The translations under genes were made by a program, and so were the position numbers. Positions 54,052 through 63,075 of a stretch of DNA of 64,000 nucleotides are shown piece by piece. The stretch comes from CAJBVG01 sp943372995 (GTDB lineage Bacteria; Bacteroidota; Bacteroidia; Sphingobacteriales; Sphingobacteriaceae). Each line of letters begins with the position of its first letter. Position 1 is the first letter of the stretch. Below the pieces are notes generated by a model, which worked only from the letters and a program-made list of their open reading frames with translations, did no database searches and had not been told where the DNA came from. Location of the stretch: contig CALSAQ010000001.1 in the NCBI GenBank assembly GCA_943372995.1, forward strand, positions 186,001 to 250,000, given 5' to 3'.

Positions 54052-57000
54052 ATGGATATCCAGACCTTACATAACAATATTTCACAAGCAGTTACTAACA
54101 ATTCACTTAGTATAACCACTGCATTGATGAATTCGACCAGCTACACTAATGTTTCTGAACAATATAACATATCCTCTATTCATTGTGGAGATGCTAGTGT
54201 AGGAGCAGTCTCTGGGAATCAATTCGAGGTTTCTACCTCCGCAGTAAGTATTTATATAGGCACTGATACTATTAGTGGGTTGCCTGTAAATGCATCAAGT
54301 TTAATTTTCTCTATTGAAAATAGCGAGGCTCAACTGACAGTAACCTTTACACTTAATTCTAGTTGGAAACTAAAAGAAAGTTTTAGTTTACTTACAGATA
54401 CTTTTGTAAATAATTTACCAATCACTTATACTAATCTTGTTTTTTCAAGTCTTAGTCAGTTAATTACAAAAAGTAATACTTGCAACCCTGGATTTTCTAT
54501 TAAGGGTTCATTGGCCTTGTCAACAAGTGCTTTTGTTACCTTAGAAATTCTTTACCCAGAGATAAATAACATTGCTGTGGGTTTGTACATTGGAAGTTTA
54601 AATCCACAAACTAGTGTTCAGCTATTTTCAGACACTCTATCCGATCTTGAAATTTTAAAAGCAAAGTTTATAAATTCTCAAATCTCGGTAACTAGTTTAG
54701 ATCCTCCTACTGATGAAGAAAATCCAGTACCCTCTATAAATTTCATTACCACATTAGATGTTGGTTTACCGGATAATAATACCATTAAGGTAGTAGGTGC
54801 ATATCCAATACTTACAAATACTGTAGCATTAAAAGGCTCTTTGAGCTCTCCATTGAGTCTTAGTAAAGGACTAGATGCCTTATCACATCTATTTAGTGAT
54901 GCCAATTTAACTTCGGTTTTACCTTCTGTATTACAAAATATAGGCAACACAATTGCCTTAAAATCTATCGGTTTAAGTTTTTACTTAAATAATAAAAACT
55001 CGTTATTTTCTACCGAAGCAACATTAGTAATTACTAAGTCATTTCAGCTTTTCCCATCGTTATCTATTCTTTCTGTAGAGTCGTTAGAATTTACATGGTA
55101 TGTATACAATCCTTTCGACAGTAGCAGAAGTATTAATTTCCATTCTATATCAACAGTTAAAATTGGAAATACTTATGAAGTAGATTTAACCATTGGAAAA
55201 AATAACAGTGATTATTTTTTGACCATTTCTTCGGTTGAGGGGCAACAATTGTCGTTGCGAACGCTTTTAGATCAATTCAAAGTTCCTGCAGACTTATTCC
55301 CTTCGCTTTCTATTTCACAGTTTCAGTTTTTTGCTGATTTGAGTAAAAGCGATTATTTTTTCAGTATAACTCTGAGTGAAAATTGGGAGTTTAAGGATAT
55401 TGGGATATCGCTTACCGAAGTATTTTTGAGTTGTAATTATACGAAAAGCACCTCGAGTTTCGCTGCGGAAGCATCTGCAACATTTGTTATACCCAATACA
55501 GAATCTAAATTTATTCTGGATGGAAAAAAAGATTCTGGATGGGAATTTAGCGGCAGCTATGAAGGAGATTCGATTTCTATGGCACAGCTTCTGTCGGATT
55601 TGAACAAAGGCTGGAATATTAATATAGATACTTTTCCTAAGGTGTTTAAGGATATTAGCATATCATCTTTAAACTTTTCAATTAATACAAACACGAATAC
55701 ATTTACCTTCCATATTGAAGGCAGCATTAAAATTCTTGATAATGATTTTAATCTACTGCTCGATATAACCATTCAAAAGATAGATGGTACTTATTATTAT
55801 AGCTTAGGTGGTCAGTTAGCAGTTGCTGGGGAGTTATTCGAACTTCATATTAGTGACTTAAACGAACAGACAGCCCTATCGGCAAGTTGGAAAGTAGATG
55901 GTGGTCAACCTCTAAACATTAATAATATTTTGAGTCAATTAGGCATATCGGCAATTAGTTTACCAAATGATGTGAATTTAGCTCTGACCATGAAAGCTAT
56001 AAACTTCACTTATGATTCTAAGCAGGTAGCATTACAGCTCACTAATACGGAAGACTTCACTGCAGCATTTGGAACCGAGACAATACAGAACGAGAGGAAA
56101 TATTACTTTGCAATTGCCTTAGGAGAAGATTATTCTATTAGTAATTTATGTAGTGGTTTAAGTTTTTTTAATGGAATAACCTTTCATAAATTATTTGTAG
56201 CCATCTCGGATTTCACAGATGCAAATTTCCAAATCCCATCTACACCTTATAAAGGAATCACTCAAGGTATTGATTTTAGAGCTCAAATGACGATGGCCTC
56301 TTCACAAGGAACAACAGGAATTGGGAAGACTGTTAATTTTCTTGGTCAATCTTTTGGAGCGAATACGCTTGATATTGCAATCAACCTAAGTAAAACAGAT
56401 TTTGAACTTATTGGAACTCTCACAGGTGTTGATATTCCTTTCATCAGTTCAAGCCAAAAAATATTCACTCTTAAAAATATTGGAGTAACAATAAAAACGT
56501 CACCAATTACTTTGGAGTTAGACTGCGATGTTAACCTAAATTATAACTTCAAGTCGGAACCTCCTGTAAATGATATTCACATAAAAGGTTCTTTAGCCTT
56601 TATAATTCAAGGTGAAAGTGCAACTATTCAAATGAGCATATTTGAGGATACGACAATATCAAAACCACTAGGTATTTCTATATTAACAATTAATAATATT
56701 GGTTTTGCAATTGCTGGGGAGGTTGGGCCATTGTCTGGAATCGATTTTACATTACAAGGTAAAATAGCTTTAGGAGACCCTTCTAGTCAGTCGCTAATTC
56801 AAGAAACGTTTGGGGCATCAATTGCATTTGAAGATGATATTATCAATATACCATATTTTGAGAGCGATACAACAGGAGATATTACCATAGCTAAAATTTG
56901 GAATGCTTGTATTCCTTCTTTACAAGTGCCATCGTTTTTGAATGAAATTGAGATTGATGAGTTAGATTTCTACTTCTGTGATCAGCCAATAACATTGCCT

Positions 57001-58350
57001 AGCGGACAGAAGGTATCTGTAGGTACTAGTTTTCTTGCTGCCTTTTCTTTATGGAACTTTCATACATTTTGTAACCTAGTAATTAGTTCAGCAAAAATTG
57101 CAGGGAAGTTAGAAATGGATCCATTGGATTTAAAAATTAATAATGTTACCCTATTAACAATTAAGGGAAATGGACAAGGCGATCCTAAATATAACATCAA
57201 ACCAGGTGGTGCTGAAATTAGTTTCGATACCAGCAAAACATCATTTGATGCAACATTAGTTGCTACTTTTTTAGGATTAGAAGAAAGTGTGAATGCGTCG
57301 TTAAATGATAATGGATTTAGCTTTTCCCTACAATCTAATTTATTAGTGGATGCTGCCTTTTCATGTACATTAAAAGATAAGGAATATTTTTCTGCGAGTT
57401 TTAATTACGGTCCTGATTTTACAGTACAACTACCTACAAAACTAGGGCACGAACTCGGGTCTATTCACATACATGATACCATTAATGCGGGCTTGACGTT
57501 GAGTGTTAAAACTACCGATATAAATTTCAGTTGTTTTGGTGGCTTTAATATTCAAGATATACCCTTCGAGTTTGGCCCTTATAATTTAGATATTAACATT
57601 ACAACGGTATCGGAATTACTAAGTTCAATTGAAGAATACATCATAAATAATCCTGCTGAAGTATTTAAAAAGTTGCTTGAAGATGGTGAAGTTTGGGCTA
57701 ATTTAGTTAAAGATGGAATTATTACAGGTGTAAAAGATATTGCTAAGGTGCTTAAAGATGCATTTGGTTATGGAGAAAGTGAATTAACTAAATTGCTGAA
57801 TAGTCTAGGTTATGACGCCAGTTATATTGCAAATGCATTGAAGGATTTATTTGGCTCCAACGAAAACGAGATTGCTTCTTATTTAGCTGCTTTCTTTACT
57901 GGAGGTCCAATAGCTGTAGCATTAAAAGCCTTAGGGTATGGACCTGATGCCATTGCAGGAGCACTACATTCGGTAAGTGAAGATGCTAAGGACATAGCAA
58001 AATCAATGATGGAAGCTGGTTATGGGGCAGAAGTAATTGGAGCAGCACTGTACGGAATTTCATATGGCATTGATGCAATCACAGAAGCGTTAAAATTCAT
58101 CGACATTGGAGCACAAGAAATTGTAGGTGTGTTGAAAATTATAGGTTTTGGGGTTGAAGATGTAGTTAATAGTGTAGGTAAATTTTTCACCGATATTTTG
58201 CCTGATACATTTAATGATATATTGCAAGGTGCTGGCTATGCTGTTGAAGCTATAGCCTCAGCTTTTGAAACTATAGGTGGTGCCTTTGCCGATTTTGCAT
58301 CGTCAGTTTGGGATACTGCTAAAGAAATATTTGATCCAACAGAATGGTAA
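54052..58350 (+). CDS. 1432-residue beta-rich protein with C-terminal helical repeats; not recognised
   Basis: I do not recognise this family. Residues 1-1180 are a long series of amphipathic beta segments with recurring blocks: a linker with LL/IL and a Leu-Pro/Phe-Pro turn, then a strand pair ISxSxLxF...TFxFxIxG (for example 520-560, about 640-680). They look like tandem domains of one type. Residues about 1229-1420 are at least twelve helical repeats of about 14 residues, of the form xxIAxALKxxGYGxx (DIAKVLKDAFGYG, YIANALKDLFGSN, VIGAALYGISYG). No signal peptide, membrane helix or catalytic motif is seen. It ends four bases before the Nif11-like gene. Confidence 0.85.
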   Translation: MDIQTLHNNISQAVTNNSLSITTALMNSTSYTNVSEQYNISSIHCGDASVGAVSGNQFEVSTSAVSIYIGTDTISGLPVNASSLIFSIENSEAQLTVTFTLNSSWKLKESFSLLTDTFVNNLPITYTNLVFSSLSQLITKSNTCNPGFSIKGSLALSTSAFVTLEILYPEINNIAVGLYIGSLNPQTSVQLFSDTLSDLEILKAKFINSQISVTSLDPPTDEENPVPSINFITTLDVGLPDNNTIKVVGAYPILTNTVALKGSLSSPLSLSKGLDALSHLFSDANLTSVLPSVLQNIGNTIALKSIGLSFYLNNKNSLFSTEATLVITKSFQLFPSLSILSVESLEFTWYVYNPFDSSRSINFHSISTVKIGNTYEVDLTIGKNNSDYFLTISSVEGQQLSLRTLLDQFKVPADLFPSLSISQFQFFADLSKSDYFFSITLSENWEFKDIGISLTEVFLSCNYTKSTSSFAAEASATFVIPNTESKFILDGKKDSGWEFSGSYEGDSISMAQLLSDLNKGWNINIDTFPKVFKDISISSLNFSINTNTNTFTFHIEGSIKILDNDFNLLLDITIQKIDGTYYYSLGGQLAVAGELFELHISDLNEQTALSASWKVDGGQPLNINNILSQLGISAISLPNDVNLALTMKAINFTYDSKQVALQLTNTEDFTAAFGTETIQNERKYYFAIALGEDYSISNLCSGLSFFNGITFHKLFVAISDFTDANFQIPSTPYKGITQGIDFRAQMTMASSQGTTGIGKTVNFLGQSFGANTLDIAINLSKTDFELIGTLTGVDIPFISSSQKIFTLKNIGVTIKTSPITLELDCDVNLNYNFKSEPPVNDIHIKGSLAFIIQGESATIQMSIFEDTTISKPLGISILTINNIGFAIAGEVGPLSGIDFTLQGKIALGDPSSQSLIQETFGASIAFEDDIINIPYFESDTTGDITIAKIWNACIPSLQVPSFLNEIEIDELDFYFCDQPITLPSGQKVSVGTSFLAAFSLWNFHTFCNLVISSAKIAGKLEMDPLDLKINNVTLLTIKGNGQGDPKYNIKPGGAEISFDTSKTSFDATLVATFLGLEESVNASLNDNGFSFSLQSNLLVDAAFSCTLKDKEYFSASFNYGPDFTVQLPTKLGHELGSIHIHDTINAGLTLSVKTTDINFSCFGGFNIQDIPFEFGPYNLDINITTVSELLSSIEEYIINNPAEVFKKLLEDGEVWANLVKDGIITGVKDIAKVLKDAFGYGESELTKLLNSLGYDASYIANALKDLFGSNENEIASYLAAFFTGGPIAVALKALGYGPDAIAGALHSVSEDAKDIAKSMMEAGYGAEVIGAALYGISYGIDAITEALKFIDIGAQEIVGVLKIIGFGVEDVVNSVGKFFTDILPDTFNDILQGAGYAVEAIASAFETIGGAFADFASSVWDTAKEIFDPTEW

Positions 58351-58354
58351 TATT

Positions 58355-58651
58355 ATGGAAGAAACTAATTTTCAAAGAATACAAAGACAATATCCGAAAA
58401 ATGGATTTGTTCTATTCGCAACCAAAATGGGCGACCCTGAATTTCGCAAGGTAAATGGGCCATCAATCTCATTGATTATTCCAGGTAATTTTTCAGAATT
58501 AGTTAGTTCTGCAAAACTGCTGGGTTTTGACTTTTCTGAAGACGATGTTAAAGAAATCTTATCCCAAATAAATGAGGCTGATTTAAAAAAGAAGAAGCTG
58601 CCGGAAAAAAGTATTAAATTCATGTGCGATTGGATTAATAAAAGCAAATGA
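58355..58651 (+). CDS. Nif11-like leader-peptide-domain protein, 98 residues
   Basis: The start is placed at 58355 (MEETNFQRIQRQYP), because it lies four bases after the large gene's stop and an upstream frame overlaps that gene. The pattern FVLFATKMGDPEF (F-x-x-F-x-x-K-x-x-D-P) followed by FSELVSSAKLLGFDFSEDDVKEIL is that of the Nif11 domain (PF07862/TIGR03798), used as a leader in several RiPP precursors. There is no Gly-Gly cleavage site, and the tail (LKKKKLPEKSIKFMCDWINKSK) has a single Cys, so it may be a stand-alone Nif11 protein. It overlaps the methyltransferase start (ATGA). Confidence 0.7.
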   Translation: MEETNFQRIQRQYPKNGFVLFATKMGDPEFRKVNGPSISLIIPGNFSELVSSAKLLGFDFSEDDVKEILSQINEADLKKKKLPEKSIKFMCDWINKSK

Positions 58652-60174
58652 AATATATGATGGATGAATCATGGCAAAAATTCTCTGAAAAAATAGGTAA
58701 AAGCCTGCATCTCGCTTTTGAATGGTCAATAAAAATTCAAGAGAATAGCGTAGTTGAGCGAGAAAAGGTTTTATGTTGGATTAGAAATAGAGAAATAAAT
58801 GCCCATGAGGAAATTAATTTTATCCGATCTCTCCATCCTAACAATGAATACTTTAATTCTCTAAGCAACCAAGAGATTAAAAATGTTGGTTTCTGCCTGA
58901 GTCAGCATGACGATTCGCTTTACATTCATTCTGTTGATCAGCTCAAAAAAGATAAGTATATCGCTTTTAAACAGGATCAACAGCAGACGTATGAATTTCA
59001 TTATCTCCCTTGTACTCCTGATGGATTATATCCTGAAAATGTTCTCAAGGGTTTTCAAAAAGAACTATATAATAAATTATTAAATAACGATGAGGTAAGG
59101 GCCTTAAGTGGATTTTGGCTGCGCAAAGAAGGGGATACGATTCAGCAAATTAGCCTTTTGTTACCGCATAGACCTACAATAAGGTCTATATTACACTACT
59201 TTCCTAAACATACTCAAGAAAAATTAGCAGAACATCGTAATTATTTACTGAAATATATCGCTTTTAATAATGACGATAGTTTTACGCTATATTTTTCAGC
59301 AAAAATTAATCATTTCCCAAAAACTTTTGATGAAGTAAAACAAGCTGTGAATATTGCCTCAATAGAAGAACGCGATAAATTATTTGCACTTACAAAGAAT
59401 ATCTCACCGGGCACTAATCGTCATTATGTTAGTATGGATGATTTTTATAGCACTGTAGATATTGAATCATGGAAAAAACTTTTAGGCCCTCAGTTATTTT
59501 ATCATTTCGGATTATTTCAGCCTAAAGAAAGCATCGAAAATATTTGGGATGATTCTCCCTTTGTACGTGGAATGGTAGATATCTGTCAACACATCAATCA
59601 AAATGAGAAGGTATACGACCTTGGCTGTGGTTATGGCGCAGTTTCTAAATATCTTATTGAAGAAAAAAATTGTGATGTTTTGGCAGCTACAATAAGCAAG
59701 TCGCAATTTCAGTATTGTGGCTCCCTTGGAATTAAAACTCGTTATGCAGATATGGAATCTACATATCCTCCAGGCATATTTGATACAATACTTCTGTATG
59801 AAAGCTTTGAACATGTAATGAATAAACCTGCTCTTTTAAAAAAATTACAACGATTCACCAAGAAGCTGATTATACGCACTAGCACTTCCGAAACAGGGAA
59901 GCATAATATTGTTTATGGTGGTTCAATGAATTTAGTACGATCAGATTACATTGTTAATTTGCTTGTCAAATTAGGGTATAAGGTTAAGTTAGTGGTGGAT
60001 AGAAGAGACGAAACTAAACAAACCTTTGAAATATGGAAAAAACGTTTAGATGCAGTAGAAATAGTAAACGATAATAATTACGATGAGTTTAAGAAGTTTG
60101 TAGATAATGCACTCTTCAACCTCGATGAATGGCAACTCAACCACCGTTTAATAGATATTGTTGCCTATACTTAG
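58648..60174 (+). CDS. SAM-dependent methyltransferase with a large N-terminal domain
   Basis: 508 residues. Residues about 295-500 are a class I methyltransferase with SAM motif VYDLGCGYGAVSKYL (about 322-336), post-motif Asp in RYADMEST and motif FDTILLYESFEHVMNKP; it resembles the cyclopropane-synthase-like branch. Residues 1-290 have no match I can name: helical first, then beta-rich (FHYLPCTPDGLYPENVLKGFQKELYNKLL, ALSGFWLRKEGDTIQQISLLLPHRP), perhaps binding the substrate. The ATG overlaps the stop of the Nif11-like gene (58648-58651), so the two products are made together. Acceptor unknown. Confidence 0.8.
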   Translation: MKYMMDESWQKFSEKIGKSLHLAFEWSIKIQENSVVEREKVLCWIRNREINAHEEINFIRSLHPNNEYFNSLSNQEIKNVGFCLSQHDDSLYIHSVDQLKKDKYIAFKQDQQQTYEFHYLPCTPDGLYPENVLKGFQKELYNKLLNNDEVRALSGFWLRKEGDTIQQISLLLPHRPTIRSILHYFPKHTQEKLAEHRNYLLKYIAFNNDDSFTLYFSAKINHFPKTFDEVKQAVNIASIEERDKLFALTKNISPGTNRHYVSMDDFYSTVDIESWKKLLGPQLFYHFGLFQPKESIENIWDDSPFVRGMVDICQHINQNEKVYDLGCGYGAVSKYLIEEKNCDVLAATISKSQFQYCGSLGIKTRYADMESTYPPGIFDTILLYESFEHVMNKPALLKKLQRFTKKLIIRTSTSETGKHNIVYGGSMNLVRSDYIVNLLVKLGYKVKLVVDRRDETKQTFEIWKKRLDAVEIVNDNNYDEFKKFVDNALFNLDEWQLNHRLIDIVAYT

Positions 60175-60213
60175 AATCATATTTATGTTATAAAATATTT
60201 TTAAAATAAAGAT

Positions 60214-61683
60214 ATGTTATTGGAAAATTTAAAGAAGTTAGTTAATGATATATTGTCGAATGAAGTTTTTAAAGACGTAGACAAAAGTGCATTATTCAAA
60301 AAATACAAACTCTCAGAGGATAAGTTTTCTATCCATGAGTTTAGTAGTTCCTCATGTGCACCTGTCACAACATCTTCAAACGAAATTTCAATTATTCCTG
60401 ATGAAGGATTAATCATTAATAAACCAGGAATATATACAATTACTCAAGACATTAACTGGACGCCCAATACAGAGGCATGCTCAGCAATTAGGATTGCCTG
60501 CGACAATGTTATACTTGACATGAACGGTTGCTGTATATCTGCACAAATGAAAGATAGTAACAAAAAGATTTCAGGAATAATTATTAAGAATGGAGAGAGT
60601 ATTAGGAATATAACCATACTTAATGGTAAAATAAAAGACATGTGTATTTCGGGAATATCAGCGTCATTTGCAAGTAATCTAACAATAGATAAGCTAGTAA
60701 TTGAAGGATTAAGTTTGATGGAATCCATAGGAGGTAGTCCAAGTATGGCAGGTATAATGGTAGATCATTCATCGAATATCAATATCTATAATTGCAGTAT
60801 AACAAACATCATCGTTAAAGCAGGCTCAAGTGCAGGTATTCAATTATTGTACTCCAACTCAGGAATTATTTCAGCTTGTTCGATAGACTCTATTCACAAT
60901 AATGCAGGCTCAGCGCAAGGGTATAGTTATATGTATTGTGAAGGCATTACAACACTGAATTGTAAGGTATCGAATTTGGAATCGAAATTCAGCAGCACAG
61001 ATGTGGCCGTTGGACATACCGTTATAGGATTTATAGCCATAATGTGTAAAGGTTTAATTTATGATACCTGTACCTCAACAGATTTTAAAGGGTGTTGCGA
61101 TGATTGTCATGGCATGTCGATATTCTTAGTAATGAATGTTCTTGTGTCTAATTTTTATGCCTGCGATATTACTGACGGCATTCCAAGCGGAGGAGCAAAG
61201 GCAACAGGATTAGAAATTTATGGAGTTTCGGTAAAAGTATCGAACTCATTAGTAAGAAACATCAAAGCAATCAATCCAAAAGATAAACAAAGCGCAGGAT
61301 TTAGTGCAGCAGGAATGGGAATTAATTTCAGCGACTGTATAGCCGAAAATGTAACGCTAACCGATTCTAATGGAATGCAGAGCGAGGCACTAGGTTATGC
61401 AGTAGGATTTGGTTGGGCACCAGATCCAAGGCCAGTGCTAAATACATTACCCGCATTAAATGTTTCATATCTAAGATGTATTTCGAACGACTGTGAGGTT
61501 GCATTCGATACGTGGAATCATGTAAATTCTTTTTGGACCGATATAGATACCGGAAACTGCCTTCAAAAAATATTAGTACAACCAGGCGCTAAACGATACC
61601 TATCTGCAGACAAGTGCTCGGAATGCGACCCACCAATAATAAATCAAGAATTAATAAATTTCGAACGCGGAAATGTGTATTAA
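60214..61683 (+). CDS. Cysteine-rich right-handed beta-helix protein
   Basis: 489 residues, no signal peptide. Residues 1-55 are a charged helical module (LLENLKKLVNDILSNEVFKDVDKSALFKKY) ending in Ser/Cys-rich sequence. A pectate-lyase-like helix follows: GIYTITQDINW, IRIACDNVILDMNGCCISA, IRNITILNGKIKDMCISGISA, NINIYNCSITNI and later coils. About 22 Cys occur, including GCCDDC and KCSEC, many at the same position in successive coils. Such helices act as polysaccharide lyases or binding surfaces; no lyase residues can be named. It is the last gene of the operon, 39 bp after the methyltransferase. Confidence 0.78.
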   Translation: MLLENLKKLVNDILSNEVFKDVDKSALFKKYKLSEDKFSIHEFSSSSCAPVTTSSNEISIIPDEGLIINKPGIYTITQDINWTPNTEACSAIRIACDNVILDMNGCCISAQMKDSNKKISGIIIKNGESIRNITILNGKIKDMCISGISASFASNLTIDKLVIEGLSLMESIGGSPSMAGIMVDHSSNINIYNCSITNIIVKAGSSAGIQLLYSNSGIISACSIDSIHNNAGSAQGYSYMYCEGITTLNCKVSNLESKFSSTDVAVGHTVIGFIAIMCKGLIYDTCTSTDFKGCCDDCHGMSIFLVMNVLVSNFYACDITDGIPSGGAKATGLEIYGVSVKVSNSLVRNIKAINPKDKQSAGFSAAGMGINFSDCIAENVTLTDSNGMQSEALGYAVGFGWAPDPRPVLNTLPALNVSYLRCISNDCEVAFDTWNHVNSFWTDIDTGNCLQKILVQPGAKRYLSADKCSECDPPIINQELINFERGNVY

Positions 61684-61777
61684 TGATTTATTTCCAGAAA
61701 ATTCAAGACAAAATTTAAACGGATCACTAGATCACAACTATAATATTGATATATCACATTGTAATTGATTATTAAAG

Positions 61778-62923
61778 ATGTTTGATAAGGTTTTTATAAG
61801 CTACGCAAAGGAGGACATAGGCACAGCCGAAAAGTTATTTGACTTTTTGAAGTCGTATGGTTATGAACCTTGGCTCGATAAGAAAAAGTTACTTCCTGGA
61901 CAAGATTGGAATACGGAAATAAGATTAGCATTAAAAAAGGCAGACTTTATAGTTCTCTTATTATCTAAGACCTCTGTTACAAAAAGAGGTTTTGTTCAGC
62001 GAGAATTTAAACTAGCATTAGAATATTGTGAAGAGAAGCTTGATTCAGACATATACATTATTCCTTGTAAAATAGACGATTGTGGAGTTCCAGACAAACT
62101 TTCCAAATTTCAATGGATTGAATTAGAAAGTCCAGGTTCATTTGAACTCATCCTAAATTCTCTAAATCATCAGAGAAAAATATATGAAGACCATGAACGA
62201 ATTCAGATAGCGTCTAATACGATATTTGAATTTAATGAAACTGTAATCAAAAAAGTTATATCAGGCAAACCCAAAAGCAACATAGACATTGTTTATCCCA
62301 AATTTGTTGATACCAAAAATGAGGACTTACGTATACTAAACACTTTTATTGAATACATAGCGTATAAAAATTATAGTGATTTTTTTCACCCATTTGAAGG
62401 ATTGTTTGAGGAAAATACTAACGAAGATTACATCTTCCCCGACAATGAACTACAATTAAGTTATAAAATAGAACTTCTAACTAAAAATTTTATTAGCTAT
62501 ACAATTTTCACATATAGCTATACAGGTGGTGCACACGGGCATTATGGAACATATGGTTTTAATTATAGCTTGAATCCACTTATTGAATTTAAATTAGACA
62601 CATTATTAGACCATCAAACCGAAACATTACAAACACTTCAAACGCTTTGTAGAGAAAAACTTTTAAAGAAAGCGAAAGATGAGTTTGGTATTGACAAAGA
62701 ACAAGATTTTTTCCTCTTTGATAATCCATTGGATCTAGAATGGGAAACCTTTAATAATTTTTATCTTATCAAAGACAGTTTTGTGATCATTTTCAATATA
62801 TATGAAATTACGGCTTTCGCATTGGGGCAACACGAAGTAGAAATAAAATTTGAAGAATTAATTTCTAAACACAGTAATTTAGAAACATTGAAAAAGGTAA
62901 AACAACTATTAGCAGAGAAATAA
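61778..62923 (+). CDS. TIR-domain protein with C-terminal DUF3298-like domain
   Basis: 381 residues. Residues 1-125 are a TIR_2-type domain: FISYAKEDIGTAEKLFDFL, WLDKKKLLPGQDWNTEIRLAL with Glu47 in the place of the NADase Glu of TIR enzymes, and IVLLLSKTSVTKRGFVQREFKLAL. Residues about 160-375 have DUF3298/RsiV-like features (YTGGAHGHYGTYGFNYSLNPLIEFKLDTLL). That domain is normally extracytoplasmic, but no signal peptide or membrane helix is visible here. It lies 94 bp downstream of the operon and could be separately transcribed. A role in abortive defence is possible from TIR alone. Confidence 0.85.
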   Translation: MFDKVFISYAKEDIGTAEKLFDFLKSYGYEPWLDKKKLLPGQDWNTEIRLALKKADFIVLLLSKTSVTKRGFVQREFKLALEYCEEKLDSDIYIIPCKIDDCGVPDKLSKFQWIELESPGSFELILNSLNHQRKIYEDHERIQIASNTIFEFNETVIKKVISGKPKSNIDIVYPKFVDTKNEDLRILNTFIEYIAYKNYSDFFHPFEGLFEENTNEDYIFPDNELQLSYKIELLTKNFISYTIFTYSYTGGAHGHYGTYGFNYSLNPLIEFKLDTLLDHQTETLQTLQTLCREKLLKKAKDEFGIDKEQDFFLFDNPLDLEWETFNNFYLIKDSFVIIFNIYEITAFALGQHEVEIKFEELISKHSNLETLKKVKQLLAEK

Positions 62924-63075
62924 AAACTGCCTTTTATACAGGTTTTTTACGGTAGGTGTGTAACGTATATGCTTGAGATTTTGTACTATTATTTACTTTT
63001 TTCACCTCTGCAGCCCCTTGTTTTGTTATTCTTAGTAAAATTCTTTTGTCCCGTGTGTAGTGTGCTATATTCCAT

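Noticed and set aside
52968..61683. Type IX secretion of the operon products
   Set aside because: None of the five proteins has a signal peptide or a C-terminal sorting domain like that of the M43 protease at 22840-24921.
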